DNA of 64,000 nt from Streptomyces sp. NBC_00461 (GCF_036013935.1 NZ_CP107902.1:7287001-7351000); one strand, 5' to 3'; positions 7,879-16,546 are shown, counted from the stretch's first letter. The notes: a model not told the origin generated them from the letters alone. Numbers and translations are program-made.

Positions 7879-8180
7879 TCAGTCGATGTCCAGCTCACGG
7901 GCCTCTTCGAGGAGACGGGCCGCGAGGTCGTCGGCCCAATTTGCGGCCCAGGTGCGCAGGGCGGTGATGGTGGCGTCATCGAGTCCATAGGCGGCGAAGG
8001 CTTCATCGTCGGTCCAGTCGGCGCCCGTGAGGTTCGCCTGCAGGTCGCGCTCGAAGCGCCCACGGGCGTGGCGGCGGCCGAACTCCTCGAGCTCGGCATT
8101 GGTCCTGTGGCGGGAGGCCGCGAACACGTCGATCAGGTCGCGAGGTGCTCCGCGGCCGGCGAGGGCGCGGACTTTGGTCG
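7879..8180 (-). pseudogene. C-terminal remnant of an AbiEii/AbiGii-type nucleotidyltransferase
   Basis: The minus-strand frame from about 8180 down to the stop at 7879 encodes KVRALAGRGAPRDLIDVFAA, then RTNAELEEFGRRHARGRFE, and ends LLEEARELDID. This resembles the C-terminal helical part of Streptomyces AbiEii/AbiGii toxin-family nucleotidyltransferases. The catalytic N-terminal two thirds are gone; the frame runs into the DUF302 remnant in another phase. No AbiEi-like antitoxin gene remains. Family assignment is from memory of the C-terminal pattern and is moderate. Confidence 0.5.
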
Positions 8181-8279
8181 GGTGAGGACGCCGAAGCCCT
8201 GCTCGGCGAGGGCCTCGCGGACGCGGCTGACTGTGGTGGCGAAGTCGGTGTCGAGGTGCACGGTGCGGTCGTAGCGCAT
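8133..8279 (-). pseudogene. N-terminal remnant of a DUF302 protein
   Basis: An ATG at 8279 with a GGAAGG ribosome-binding site begins MRYDRTVHLDTDFATTVSRV, then REALAEQGFGVLT, the standard start of DUF302 proteins. After about 31 residues homology stops and the frame ends at 8133 in unrelated residues, because the sequence becomes the AbiEii remnant in a different phase. DUF302 genes often accompany rhodanese/sulfur genes, which fits the neighbours. The original gene was truncated by a deletion or insertion near 8180. Confidence 0.65.
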
Positions 8280-8381
8280 GGCAGGGGTCCTTCCGGTCGG
8301 CTCGCACGGCGCGGACCGGGTGTCCGGCCGTGTGCGAGGTGCTCGTGAGGTGTTCCCCGGGGCTTTCCCTGCCCTTGGAAA

Positions 8382-8395
8382 TACCCCCCGGGGTA
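8382..8395. promoter_or_regulatory. CsoR/CstR-type operator 1
   Basis: Perfect palindrome TACCCCCCGGGGTA in the space between the DUF302 remnant and the dioxygenase gene. It is one of six sites of this form in the sulfur island and lies 35 bp (centre to centre) from operator 2. Confidence 0.75.
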
Positions 8396-8416
8396 CTCGT
8401 GTTACGGTCGTAAGCA

Positions 8417-8430
8417 TACCCCCTGGGGTA
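8417..8430. promoter_or_regulatory. CsoR/CstR-type operator 2
   Basis: TACCCCCTGGGGTA, 25 bp before the GTG of the persulfide dioxygenase gene. A repressor here would sit on the promoter or start point of the operon. Confidence 0.8.
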
Positions 8431-8455
8431 ATTCTTCATTGGAAGGGAGTACCTC

Positions 8456-9823
8456 GTGTTCTTCGTCGACACGATCGAGGTGGCCGGGCTCGGCAACCGC
8501 AGTTACCTGGCGGGCGGCGAGCGGACGGCGGTGGCGGTCGACCCGCCCCGTGACGTGGATCAGGTGATCGCGGTGGCCGCCCGGCGCGGGGTGCGGATCT
8601 CGCACGTCGTCGAGACGCACGTCCACAACGACTACGTCACCGGCGGCCTGGAGCTGGCCCGGATCACGGGTGCGGCCTATCTCGTCCCTGCCGGGGCCAG
8701 GGTCTCCTTCGAGCGCACGCCGGTGCACGACGGCGACCACGCGGAGATCGACTCGGACGCGGGCCTGACCCTGCGCGCCGTGGCGACCCCCGGTCACACC
8801 CCGCACCACACCTCCTATGCGCTGGAGGAGAACGGCACGGCGGTCGCGGTGTTCACCGGCGGTTCGCTGCTGATCGGCACGGTGGGCCGCCCGGACCTGG
8901 TCGAGCCGCGGCTGACGGAGCAGCTGGCCCGCGCCCAGCACGCCTCCGCGCACCGCCTGGCCGCCGAGCTGCCCGACGACACGGCCGTGCTGCCCACGCA
9001 CGGATTCGGCAGCTTCTGCTCGTCCTCCCAGGCGGAGGGCAGCGACACGAGCATCGGCAAGGAGAAGGCGTCCAACGAAGCCCTCACCAGGGACGTCGAC
9101 ACTTTCGTCGCCGACCTGCTGGCCGGCCTCGACGACATCCCCGCCTACTACACGCACATGGGCCCTGCCAACGCGGCCGGACCCGCGCCCGTCGATCTGA
9201 CGCCGCCCGCCGTCGCCGACGCCGAGGAGATCGCAGCCCGGCTGGCGGCGGGGGAGTGGGTGGTGGACCTGCGCAACCGCGTCGCGTTCGCCGCCGGGCA
9301 TGTCTCCGGCTCGTTCAACTTCGAGGCTGAAGGGCAGCTCGCGACGTATCTGGCCTGGCTGATCCCGTGGGGCAAACCGGTCGCGCTGCTCGCCGAGTCA
9401 CCTGAGCAACTCGCCACCGCCCAGCGCGAACTGGTCCGCGTGGGCATCGACCGCCCCGCTGCCGCGGCCACCGGCGAACCCGGCGACTGGGTCCGGGAGG
9501 GGGAGGCCCAGGCTTCCTTCCCGCGCGCCACCTTCGCCGATCTCGCCGGCCGGCACCCGGCGGAGGGAGTCGTCGTCCTCGACGTCCGGCGCGGCTCGGA
9601 GCGGGCGGCGGGATACATCGAGGGCTCGGTCCACATCCCAGTCCACGCCCTGCACCGCCGCCTCGGCGAGGTTCCTGACGGTGAGGTATGGGTGCACTGT
9701 GCGGGCGGCATGCGGGCCGCCATCGCCGCCTCGCTGCTGGACGCCGCCGGCCGTCGTGTCGTCGCCGTCGACGACTCCTTCGACGCGGCCGAGAAGGCGG
9801 GACTCACCCTCCGGACCCTCTGA
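8456..9823 (+). CDS. MBL-fold persulfide dioxygenase with C-terminal rhodanese domains (CstB-like)
   Basis: A 455-residue cytoplasmic enzyme built like staphylococcal CstB. The N-terminal metallo-beta-lactamase domain (residues 1-240) has ETHVHNDYVTGG, TPGHTPHHTSY, FTGGSLLIGTVGRPDLV and LPTHGFGSFC. The usual last His of HxHxDH is Tyr, which I believe is common in this subgroup. A rhodanese-like domain without catalytic Cys follows (VVDLRNRVAFAAGHVSGSFN), then a complete rhodanese with loop VHCAGGMRA. Expected reaction: oxidation of low-molecular-weight persulfides to sulfite or thiosulfate. The GTG start at 8456 lies just behind operator 2. It leads a three-gene operon with the rhodanese and the TauE exporter. 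No sulfide:quinone oxidoreductase gene is seen. Confidence 0.85.
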   Translation: MFFVDTIEVAGLGNRSYLAGGERTAVAVDPPRDVDQVIAVAARRGVRISHVVETHVHNDYVTGGLELARITGAAYLVPAGARVSFERTPVHDGDHAEIDSDAGLTLRAVATPGHTPHHTSYALEENGTAVAVFTGGSLLIGTVGRPDLVEPRLTEQLARAQHASAHRLAAELPDDTAVLPTHGFGSFCSSSQAEGSDTSIGKEKASNEALTRDVDTFVADLLAGLDDIPAYYTHMGPANAAGPAPVDLTPPAVADAEEIAARLAAGEWVVDLRNRVAFAAGHVSGSFNFEAEGQLATYLAWLIPWGKPVALLAESPEQLATAQRELVRVGIDRPAAAATGEPGDWVREGEAQASFPRATFADLAGRHPAEGVVVLDVRRGSERAAGYIEGSVHIPVHALHRRLGEVPDGEVWVHCAGGMRAAIAASLLDAAGRRVVAVDDSFDAAEKAGLTLRTL

Positions 9824-9894
9824 CGGCATCGGACGCGCCGCAGACGTCCCACCGATCTTCGCCGCCGACATGGAAACAGGAGCGAGACACCGAC

Positions 9895-10284
9895 ATGAGC
9901 ATCTTCCGACGAGACCGGCGTGGTCCGGGTCGCGTGACCGTGCAGGAGGCGGCCGCGCGCACCGGCCACGGCAACGCCGTCGACAGCGGCGATGACGCCG
10001 TGCTGCTGGATGTGCGCGAGCCGTACGAGTGGCAGGCCGGGCATGCGCCGCGCGCCGTGCACCTGCCCTTGTCCGCGCTGGCCGCCGGGGCGGGGCTGCC
10101 CGCTCACGCGCAGGCGCGGCCCCTGGTCGTGATCTGCCGCTCCGGCAACCGGTCCCGGCAGGCCGCGGAACTGCTGGCCACCCGCGGCGCGCAGGCCGTG
10201 GACGTGATCGGGGGGATGCGGGACTGGGCGGGGGCGGGGCTGCCGGTGGTGGACGCACGCGGTGGGAACGGCACCGTCGCGTGA
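9895..10284 (+). CDS. Rhodanese-domain sulfurtransferase
   Basis: A 129-residue single-domain rhodanese. It has the LLDVREPYEWQAGHAP substrate-loop motif, the active loop VICRSGNRSRQAA with catalytic Cys, and the closing helix VIGGMRDWAGAGLPV. It moves sulfane sulfur between small thiols and proteins. It lies 71 nt behind the dioxygenase gene, and its stop overlaps the exporter start by 4 nt (GTGA), so translation is coupled. It plausibly supplies persulfide to the dioxygenase or takes sulfite to thiosulfate, as CstA/CstB partners do; that role is inferred from context. Confidence 0.85.
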   Translation: MSIFRRDRRGPGRVTVQEAAARTGHGNAVDSGDDAVLLDVREPYEWQAGHAPRAVHLPLSALAAGAGLPAHAQARPLVVICRSGNRSRQAAELLATRGAQAVDVIGGMRDWAGAGLPVVDARGGNGTVA

Positions 10285-11027
10285 GCGCGGTCATACTCGC
10301 CCTGGCCGCCGGCGCGGTCATCGGCCTGGCGCTCGGCGCGCTCGGGGGCGGCGGCAGTGTGCTGGCCGTTCCCGCCCTGATCTACCTGCTCGGCTTCAGC
10401 CCGGTCGCGGCGACGACCGCGAGTCTGGTCATCGTCACGCTCACCTCGGTCACCGCGCTGGTCGCGCACGCCCGCGACGGCCACGTCCGCTGGCGGACCG
10501 GGCTGCTGTTCGCGGCGGCCGGGATCGGCCCGGCGATGCTGGGCGGCGCGCTCTCCACCCGTATCCCGGCGGCCGTACTGACGGCGGCCTTCGCCGTGGT
10601 CGCGGGAGTGGCCGCCCTGCGTATGCTGCGGTCCCGGCCGGCTGCGGAGGGCGCCGTGACGGTGCGGCCGGGGCGGGTGGCGATCGCCGGCGGCGGGCTC
10701 GGCGCGGTCACCGGTGTCCTCGGTGTCGGCGGCGGTTTCCTCGCCGTACCGGCCCTGGTGAGCGTGCTGGGCCTGCGGATGCGGAACGCGGTGGGTACCA
10801 GCCTGCTGGTCATCACCGTCAACTCGCTGGCCGCGCTGGCGACGCGCGCCGGCACGGTCGAGGGGCTGGACTGGGCGGTCGTCGGGCCGTTGGTCGGGGC
10901 CGCGATCCTCGGCGCCTGGGACGGCAAGCGGGTGGCCGCGAAGATCTCGGGACACACGCTTCAGCGGATATTCGCGCTGGTGCTGCTGGCGGTGGCGGCC
11001 TTCATGCTGATCGACGCGGCGCTGTGA
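10281..11027 (+). CDS. TauE/SafE-family sulfite/sulfur-anion exporter
   Basis: A 248-residue integral membrane protein with the two-fold TauE/SafE repeat. GALGGGGSVLAVPALIYLLG appears near the N-terminus and GVLGVGGGFLAVPALVSVLG in the second half, each followed by an AVGTSL/TTASL helix. About eight hydrophobic segments are present. It begins with a GTG overlapping the rhodanese stop. In cst-type operons such proteins export sulfite or related sulfur anions formed by the dioxygenase, which fits here. It ends 21 bp before the converging csoR gene. Confidence 0.85.
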   Translation: MSAVILALAAGAVIGLALGALGGGGSVLAVPALIYLLGFSPVAATTASLVIVTLTSVTALVAHARDGHVRWRTGLLFAAAGIGPAMLGGALSTRIPAAVLTAAFAVVAGVAALRMLRSRPAAEGAVTVRPGRVAIAGGGLGAVTGVLGVGGGFLAVPALVSVLGLRMRNAVGTSLLVITVNSLAALATRAGTVEGLDWAVVGPLVGAAILGAWDGKRVAAKISGHTLQRIFALVLLAVAAFMLIDAAL

Positions 11028-11048
11028 CGGCCGCCGTGGCGAGAGTCC

Positions 11049-11345
<297 letters not shown>

Positions 11346-11355
11346 TCAAAGAAAA

Positions 11356-11369
11356 TACCCCTAGGGGTA
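11356..11369. promoter_or_regulatory. CsoR/CstR-type operator 3
   Basis: Perfect palindrome TACCCCTAGGGGTA in the divergent region between the repressor gene and the rhodanese-DUF2892 gene, so one site can control both. Confidence 0.85.
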
Positions 11370-11419
11370 CTGTACGTCCCGGTTCGGGACGGCGTCGACC
11401 ATTAAGGATCACATCTGTC

Positions 11420-12007
11420 ATGGCCAACACCTCCGCCCCCGTCACCCTCGCCACCGAGCAGGCCCGCACCAGGCTGCACGAACTCACCGTCATCGACGTG
11501 CGCACGCCCGCCGAGTACGCCTCCGGCCACCTGCCCGGCGCCCTGAACATTCCGCTCGACCACGTCCGCCGCGCCCTGCCGGAGATACGGCACGCCGCCG
11601 GACGCGGTGACGTCCTGGTGGTGTGCGCCTCCGGAGCCCGTTCCGAGAACGCCTGCAAGCTGCTGGCAGAGCAGGGCATCACCACGGCCACGCTTGCAGG
11701 TGGCACCGGCGCCTGGGCCGCCGAGGGGCACGACCTGCACACACCGGCCGCCTGCGACACGCGGGCCGGCTGGAGCATGGAACGCCAGGTCCGCTTCACC
11801 GCCGGCAGCCTGGTCCTGCTCGGCCTCCTGTTCGGCCTGCTCGTGCACCCGGCCCTCCTGCTGCTCTCGGCCGGCGTCGCGGGCGGCCTGGTGTTCTCCG
11901 CCCTTACGAACACCTGCGGCATGGCGGTCGTGCTCGGCAAGCTGCCGCACAACCGCCCGCGCGCGGCCGATCTCGACGCCACGCTGGCCGCTCTGCGCAG
12001 CCGCTGA
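11420..12007 (+). CDS. Rhodanese with C-terminal DUF2892 membrane anchor (YgaP-like)
   Basis: A 195-residue protein. The N-terminal rhodanese domain (residues 5-115) has VIDVRTPAEYASGHLPGALN and active loop VVCASGARS. A DUF2892 module with two hydrophobic helices (FTAGSLVLLGLLFGLLV and LLLLSAGVAGGLVFSAL) follows and contains the conserved NTCGMA. E. coli YgaP has the same layout and is a membrane-bound sulfurtransferase. The gene is divergent from cstR, with operator 3 between them, and stands alone up to the terminator at 12016. Confidence 0.85.
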   Translation: MANTSAPVTLATEQARTRLHELTVIDVRTPAEYASGHLPGALNIPLDHVRRALPEIRHAAGRGDVLVVCASGARSENACKLLAEQGITTATLAGGTGAWAAEGHDLHTPAACDTRAGWSMERQVRFTAGSLVLLGLLFGLLVHPALLLLSAGVAGGLVFSALTNTCGMAVVLGKLPHNRPRAADLDATLAALRSR

Positions 12008-12015
12008 ACCCGTGT

Positions 12016-12052
12016 TCCGGGGCGCCCGTGGAGACTTCATGGGCACCCCGGA
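12016..12052. terminator. Bidirectional terminator hairpin
   Basis: A 15-nt arm (12016-12030) pairs with 12038-12052 with two imperfect pairs over a 7-nt loop. It lies between the convergent rhodanese-DUF2892 and thioredoxin genes. Confidence 0.65.
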
Positions 12053-12054
12053 CG

Positions 12055-12426
12055 TCAGTTCGCTCCCGTCGAGCCCGCGGCGGCCTTCCGGCGCACGTCC
12101 TCCATGTCGACGGCCCGGATCCTGCCGATGAGCTCTTCCAGGGCCTGCGGCGGCAGCGCGCCCGGTTGTGAGTGCAGGACGGTCCGGTCTCGGACGGCCA
12201 TGAGTGTGGGGATGGAGGAGATCTGGAAGGCGCCCGCCAGTTCGGGCTGTGCCTCGGTGTCGACCTTGCCGAAGACGATGTCCGGGTGGCGCGCGGCCGC
12301 CTTCTCGTAGACGGGGCCGAACATCCGGCACGGTCCGCACCAGGCCGCCCAGAAGTCGATCAGCGCGATCTCCGAACCGGTGACGGTTTCCTCGAAGTTG
12401 TCCTTGGTCAGTTCCACGGTGGGCAT
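12055..12426 (-). CDS. trxA: Thioredoxin
   Basis: A 123-residue thioredoxin with the active site FWAAWCGPCRMFGP, the cis-Pro motif SSIPTLMAV and an extended charged C-terminal tail (RKAAAGSTGAN). It reduces protein disulfides and can release sulfane sulfur as H2S from persulfides. The ATG at 12426 follows GGAGAG with good spacing. Operator 4 lies 22 bp upstream of the start, which places this thioredoxin in the sulfur regulon; its role is probably reducing persulfidated rhodanese or repressor. It is a single gene. Confidence 0.85.
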   Translation of the reverse strand: MPTVELTKDNFEETVTGSEIALIDFWAAWCGPCRMFGPVYEKAAARHPDIVFGKVDTEAQPELAGAFQISSIPTLMAVRDRTVLHSQPGALPPQALEELIGRIRAVDMEDVRRKAAAGSTGAN

Positions 12427-12447
12427 GGCTACCGCTCTCCTCTCTTA

Positions 12448-12461
12448 TACCCGGCGGGGTA
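12448..12461. promoter_or_regulatory. CsoR/CstR-type operator 4
   Basis: TACCCGGCGGGGTA (wider: ATACCC-GGCG-GGGTAT) directly upstream of the thioredoxin gene. It is a slightly imperfect version of the six-site set. Confidence 0.7.
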
Positions 12462-12475
12462 TTCGGGTACACGGT

Positions 12476-13010
12476 TCAACCGGTGCCGGTCCGAGTTTGT
12501 TCCAGGCGGACGGGCGGCAGCGGGAACCAACGCATGCGCTCGAAGTCGGCCGGCAGCCCGGTGGGGCCGTTGTCGAGACGGCCGGAACAAGCGGTGAACA
12601 CCTCGCGGGCGCGGTTGAGTTGACCTGCCGGTGCCTCCGCCCAGCCGACGGTGACGGGGTGCCGGGGCGCTGATCCGACCGTCCGCCGAGTACCGCACGT
12701 CGGTCAGGCGCAGCGGGGGATCGGTGGCGCCGGCATGGTGGCGCCACTGCCCGGTGTGCGGGTCGAAGCGGAAGTCGGGCAGGAGTCGGTGGCCGTGCGT
12801 GGCGATCAGGTCGACGGCGGCGATGAGGTAGTCGCGGACGGTATCGCTGATGAAGTAGTTGAAGTTGATGCGGGTCCAGCCGGGTTTGATGCCGTCGCAG
12901 CCGTGGACGACCTCGTCGAGCAAGGCGTGGGAGGTGGCCGTTTCGATGGCGAGCAGGCGGTGGCTGTCGGGGCCTGCGCAGGAGCAGCCGGAGGGCGTCA
13001 CCGGACACCG
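12476..13010 (-). pseudogene. Remnant of a class V PLP aminotransferase (cysteine-desulfurase superfamily)
   Basis: The minus strand from about 13010 encodes GCSCAGPDSHRLLAIETAT, then GIKPGWTRINFNYFISDTVR and LPDFRFDPHTGQWRHHA, the C-terminal domain of class V aminotransferases of the selenocysteine-lyase/cysteine-desulfurase group. After SADGRI the frame shifts, and the family C-terminus reappears as LPADFERMRWFPLPPVR, ending at the stop at 12476. The PLP-binding N-terminal two thirds are missing. It is dead by truncation and at least one frameshift. Its original job may have been sulfur mobilisation next to the rhodaneses. Confidence 0.7.
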
Positions 13011-13340
13011 GGACCACCAACTGGCCACCAGCGCGGCGCGGTTCGTCGCCGGCCAGGCCGGTATCGCGCTGCTGGGCCGGACCCTGCCCCAGGAGGTGGC
13101 GGACCGGTTGAACGCCGAGTTCGGCACGTCCTTCACCGGGCGTGACCCGGCCGCGTGCCGAGTCGTCGAGCCGATGCCGCGGGAGCGGCAGTATCGTCCC
13201 GTTGCCTGTCATGCCGGCCAGTCGTCCGACACCCCGGTGCTCTGGCGTCGTCTGGAACTCCTCGGCGACCATGAACACCTGCGGATCCCGGAGTGACGCG
13301 TCGGCCACCGAGGTCAGAAGGAACGGTCGCTCTTCCGTGG
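13011..13340. other. Unrecognised decayed coding region
   Basis: A plus-strand stretch (about 13010-13180) reads protein-like as LATSAARFVAGQAGIALLGR, then TLPQEVADRLNAEFGTSFTG. It has no start or domain I can place and abuts the aminotransferase remnant head to head. The rest, to 13340, shows no convincing gene on either strand. It is probably debris of one or two genes. Confidence 0.35.
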
Positions 13341-13553
13341 CTACCCGAGGGGCGCGGTGTCGCGCTCGGCCAGGCCGGCGTGCGCGAGGAGCAGACGAGC
13401 CAGGTCGCGTGCCTCGTCGGCGGTGAGCGCCGCCCACACTCCCGGCTCGCCGCCCTGGTCCTGGCCCACGTCCAGGGTGATCCGGGTGATGGGACGGTCC
13501 GCGGGAGCGAGCCGCAGACACCGCACAGCGATCCTGTGCCCGCAGGTCGTCAC
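13341..13553 (-). CDS. Hypothetical protein, about 70 residues
   Basis: The GTG at 13553 follows AGGAGGG at 11 nt and gives VTTCGHRIAVRCLRLAPADR, then ITRITLDVGQDQGGEPGVWA and ALTADEARDLARLLLAHAG. The mix of a short beta-rich part and an amphipathic helix looks like a real small Streptomyces protein. I do not recognise the family. Its first bases overlap the response-regulator fragment on the other strand, so one of the two is a remnant. Confidence 0.45.
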   Translation of the reverse strand: MTTCGHRIAVRCLRLAPADRPITRITLDVGQDQGGEPGVWAALTADEARDLARLLLAHAGLAERDTAPLG

Positions 13554-13560
13554 AAGACAT

Positions 13561-13659
13561 GTGTCCCTCCTGGTCGTGGACGACGACACCAGAGTCGCGC
13601 GGGTCAACGCCGCCTACGTCGAGAAAGTGCCGGGCTTCCACGTCGCCGGCGCAACGCAC
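13561..13659 (+). pseudogene. N-terminal fragment of a CitB/DcuR-type response regulator
   Basis: From GTG 13561 the plus strand encodes VSLLVVDDDTRVARVNAAYV, then EKVPGFHVAGA, the first 31 residues of a receiver domain of the citrate/C4-dicarboxylate regulator type, with its acidic DDD cluster. Then homology ends and the frame runs into noise. The phosphoacceptor and the output domain are absent. It is a truncated relic in the debris zone. Confidence 0.6.
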
Positions 13660-13672
13660 TTCGGCGTCGGTC

Positions 13673-13984
13673 TCACGCCACGCCGCCTGCAGCGTCCCGG
13701 GTGCCGTAGCGGCCGGACAGTTGCCGCGAGGCGCGTTTGAAGGCCAGAACGGGAACGTAGTGGCGCACGCGCGCGTCGGCGAAGTACGCGAACGACGCTG
13801 CCGCTGTGGTCTCCAGCGTCTCGGACGGGGCATCCGGGAATCGGCGCTCGAGCCGCGTCCGGACGTCCTGGCGGGCGCGTTGCTCTGCCGCTGGTGTCGA
13901 CGGGCCGGCCGGCCGGGTGTCGGGGCAGTGGTTGCCCGGCGGGACGGCCCTCGAGGTGAGGACGGGGAGAAAGGTCACCTTCAT
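13673..13984 (-). CDS. Three-helix bundle dimerization-domain protein (DUF3562-like)
   Basis: A 103-residue product with an unremarkable N-terminus and a core RTRLERRFPDAPSETLETTA, then AAASFAYFADARVRHYVPVL, matching the small Streptomyces three-helix bundle family. No catalytic residues are expected; the function is unknown. The only reasonable start, ATG 13984, overlaps operator 5, so either the transcript is leaderless or the start has been misjudged. The gene lies 27 nt behind the second csoR gene on the same strand. Its high Arg/Ala N-terminus may be non-native. Confidence 0.55.
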   Translation of the reverse strand: MKVTFLPVLTSRAVPPGNHCPDTRPAGPSTPAAEQRARQDVRTRLERRFPDAPSETLETTAAASFAYFADARVRHYVPVLAFKRASRQLSGRYGTRDAAGGVA

Positions 13985-13997
13985 ACCCCCCGAGGTA
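13984..13997. promoter_or_regulatory. CsoR/CstR-type operator 5
   Basis: TACCCCCCGAGGTA with one mismatch to the palindrome, between the second csoR gene and the three-helix bundle gene, touching the latter's start codon. Confidence 0.65.
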
Positions 13998-14011
13998 TGG
14001 GGTCCGGATGG

Positions 14012-14731
<720 letters not shown>

Positions 14732-14746
<15 letters not shown>

Positions 14747-15154
14747 CGCGATGCCGGTGACCACCACGATGGATCCGGCGACCAGGCGCACCTGGCGTTC
14801 CAGGTCCCAGCGTTCGGGGCCGCGGGTGAGCGGGCCTCCGGCGGTCTCCCACGCCGTGACGCCGCCGTCGAGGACGCGCAGGTTGGGCAGTCCGGCTTCG
14901 GCCAGGGCCTGTTCGGCCTGGGCGGCGCGGGCGCCGGAGCGGCAGATGAGGATGACGTCCTCGTCGAGGTGGTGCAGCAGTTCGGTGCGGTGTTCGCGCA
15001 GGGTGTCGAGGGGGACGTTGTAGGAGCCGGGGATGTGGGCGGTGCGGAACTCGCCGGGCGTGCGCACGTCCAGCAGGCGCGGGCCTTCGCCGTTCCGTGT
15101 CAGGTCGCGCAGGGTGGCGGGATCGAGTCGGGGCTTGTCGGCGTGGATGGTCAT
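14732..15154 (-). CDS. Rhodanese with DUF2892 anchor lost by deletion
   Basis: A 140-residue frame. The rhodanese domain is intact (LLDVRTPGEFRTAHIPGSYN, active loop LICRSGARAAQAE, LDGGVTAWETAGGPL). The start of a DUF2892 module (WDLERQVRLVAGSIVVVTGI) breaks off after one partial helix and stops at 14732. Compared with the gene at 11420, the second helix and NTC motif are missing, because the sequence switches to the TauE stump. The protein may still be a soluble or loosely anchored sulfurtransferase. The ATG at 15154 gives a conventional start. Confidence 0.7.
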
Positions 15155-15246
15155 CGAGGGTTCCTTGCTGTCCGTGAAGCGTTCTTCTTGTGAGGGGGAC
15201 CGGGCGGTGGCCGACGGTTTCGGCCGCCGCCCGGGAGCGGTGTGGA

Positions 15247-15939
15247 TCAGACGTCGGCCGGTGCAGGCAGGGCGAGCCAGGCGCCGTAGCCGCCGAGCAG
15301 GTCGGAGACGTCGGTGCGGCCCTGGTGGCGCAGCAGGCTGGCGGCGATGGACGAGCAGTGGCCGCCAGCGCAGTGGACGACCAGGGGGCGGTCAGCCGGG
15401 ATCTCGTCGATACGGCGGGCGAGTTCGGCCAGCGGGATGTGCAGGGAGCCCTCGATGAAGCCCTCTTCGCGTTCGGCGGTGTTGCGCACGTCCAGGACCA
15501 GCGGGGGTTCGTCGCCGTCGAGCAGGTGGCACAGTTCGTCGACGGTCAGCCGGCCGGCCTGTTCCATCTCGTCGGCCAGCGCGGGGAAGGCGCCCTCGGG
15601 CTCGCGGAGGTACCCGCCGACCTTGTCGAAGCCGATCCGGGCGAGTCGGGTGACGACTTCCTCCTCGCGGTCCTGCGGCGCGATGACGACGGCGTCCTGC
15701 TCGGGGGCGACGACCATGCCGGCCTGCTCGGCGAAGCGGCCGTCCGCGGGCACGTTGACCGAGCCGCGCAGGTGCCCGGGTGCGAAGTCCTGCGGCGAAC
15801 GGGCGTCGAGGACGACCGCTCCGGCCGCGCGCCGATCCATGAACTCCGCGGCCGACAGCGGCCGGGGCGCGGCGGCCTCGTCGAACAGGCCGTGCTCCTT
15901 TCGGTTGAGGATGGCGTCGTAGACGAAGTAGGCGGGCAC
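15247..15939 (-). CDS. CstB-like rhodanese protein lacking its MBL domain
   Basis: A 230-residue product homologous to the C-terminal half of MBL-rhodanese dioxygenases. The post-MBL linker VPAYFVYDAILNRKEHGLFD is followed by a cysteine-less rhodanese (VVLDARSPQDFAPGHLRGSV, VVIAPQDREEEVV). A catalytic rhodanese comes last (LVLDVRNTAEREEGFIEGSL, loop VVHCAGGHCSS). The metal-binding MBL domain is gone. The frame begins at GTG 15939 inside operator 6, so a promoter/operator has been joined directly to the middle of the gene. It may function as a pure sulfurtransferase or be a relic. Confidence 0.65.
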   Translation of the reverse strand: MPAYFVYDAILNRKEHGLFDEAAAPRPLSAAEFMDRRAAGAVVLDARSPQDFAPGHLRGSVNVPADGRFAEQAGMVVAPEQDAVVIAPQDREEEVVTRLARIGFDKVGGYLREPEGAFPALADEMEQAGRLTVDELCHLLDGDEPPLVLDVRNTAEREEGFIEGSLHIPLAELARRIDEIPADRPLVVHCAGGHCSSIAASLLRHQGRTDVSDLLGGYGAWLALPAPADV

Positions 15940-15950
15940 CCCTAGGGGTA
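15937..15950. promoter_or_regulatory. CsoR/CstR-type operator 6
   Basis: CACCCCTAGGGGTA (reverse: TACCCCTAGGGGTG), differing by one base from operator 3 and overlapping the GTG of the truncated CstB-like gene. Confidence 0.7.
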
Positions 15951-15954
15951 TTTG

Positions 15955-16440
15955 CCCGGGAGGCAAGTCGCGACTCGACGCCGGGGCAGGGAACGAGCCG
16001 TGATCCATGGGTGCGGCCCTTGGCAGCCGGAGGGTCAAGCGCGTCCCGCCGCTCGGTCCGGAGTCCGCCGTGACCGTGCCGCCGTGGGCGGTGACCAGCT
16101 CCTTGACCACGGCCAAGCCGATGCCGCTACCGCCTCCGGCACGAGCGCGGGCACCGCGCCACAGACGGTCGAAGACGTGCGGCAGCTCTTCGGCGGGGAT
16201 GCCCGGACCGGTGTCCGCCACCTCCACGAGCGCCTCGAAGGGCGTGGTGGAGGTGGTGACCGTGACGGTGTCGCCAGGACGGTAGTGGCGGGCGGCGTTG
16301 CTCAGCAGGTTGCCGAGGGCCTGATGCAGCCGGTCGGCGTCCGCGCGGACCAGCAGGGCGGCTGGGCCGGGGACGGTGCATACGGTCAGCCCGGCGGTAC
16401 GCAGCTCGGCCTCGCGCTCGGCCACGGCGGCTCGTGCCGG
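15955..16440 (-). pseudogene. C-terminal remnant of a sensor histidine kinase
   Basis: The minus strand encodes a HATPase domain: N box DRLHQALGNLLSNAARHYRP, G1 VADTGPGIPAEELPHVFDRL, G2 GGGSGIGLAVVKELVTAHGG, ending RLTLRLPRAAP. The sensor part and the phosphorylated His box are missing. The open frame runs without a stop through operator 6 into the CstB-like fragment, which shows that both ends are recombination junctions. It is a relic and not functional. Confidence 0.75.
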
Positions 16441-16546
16441 GTGTCTGCAGACCGGCGCCGACGGCGATCGGCAGGGCCGGGGAGGTGGAGCTGATGTCGG
16501 CCCGTGCCCCGGGAGTGCCCGAACAGGAAAGACGGACTTGAGGCCG

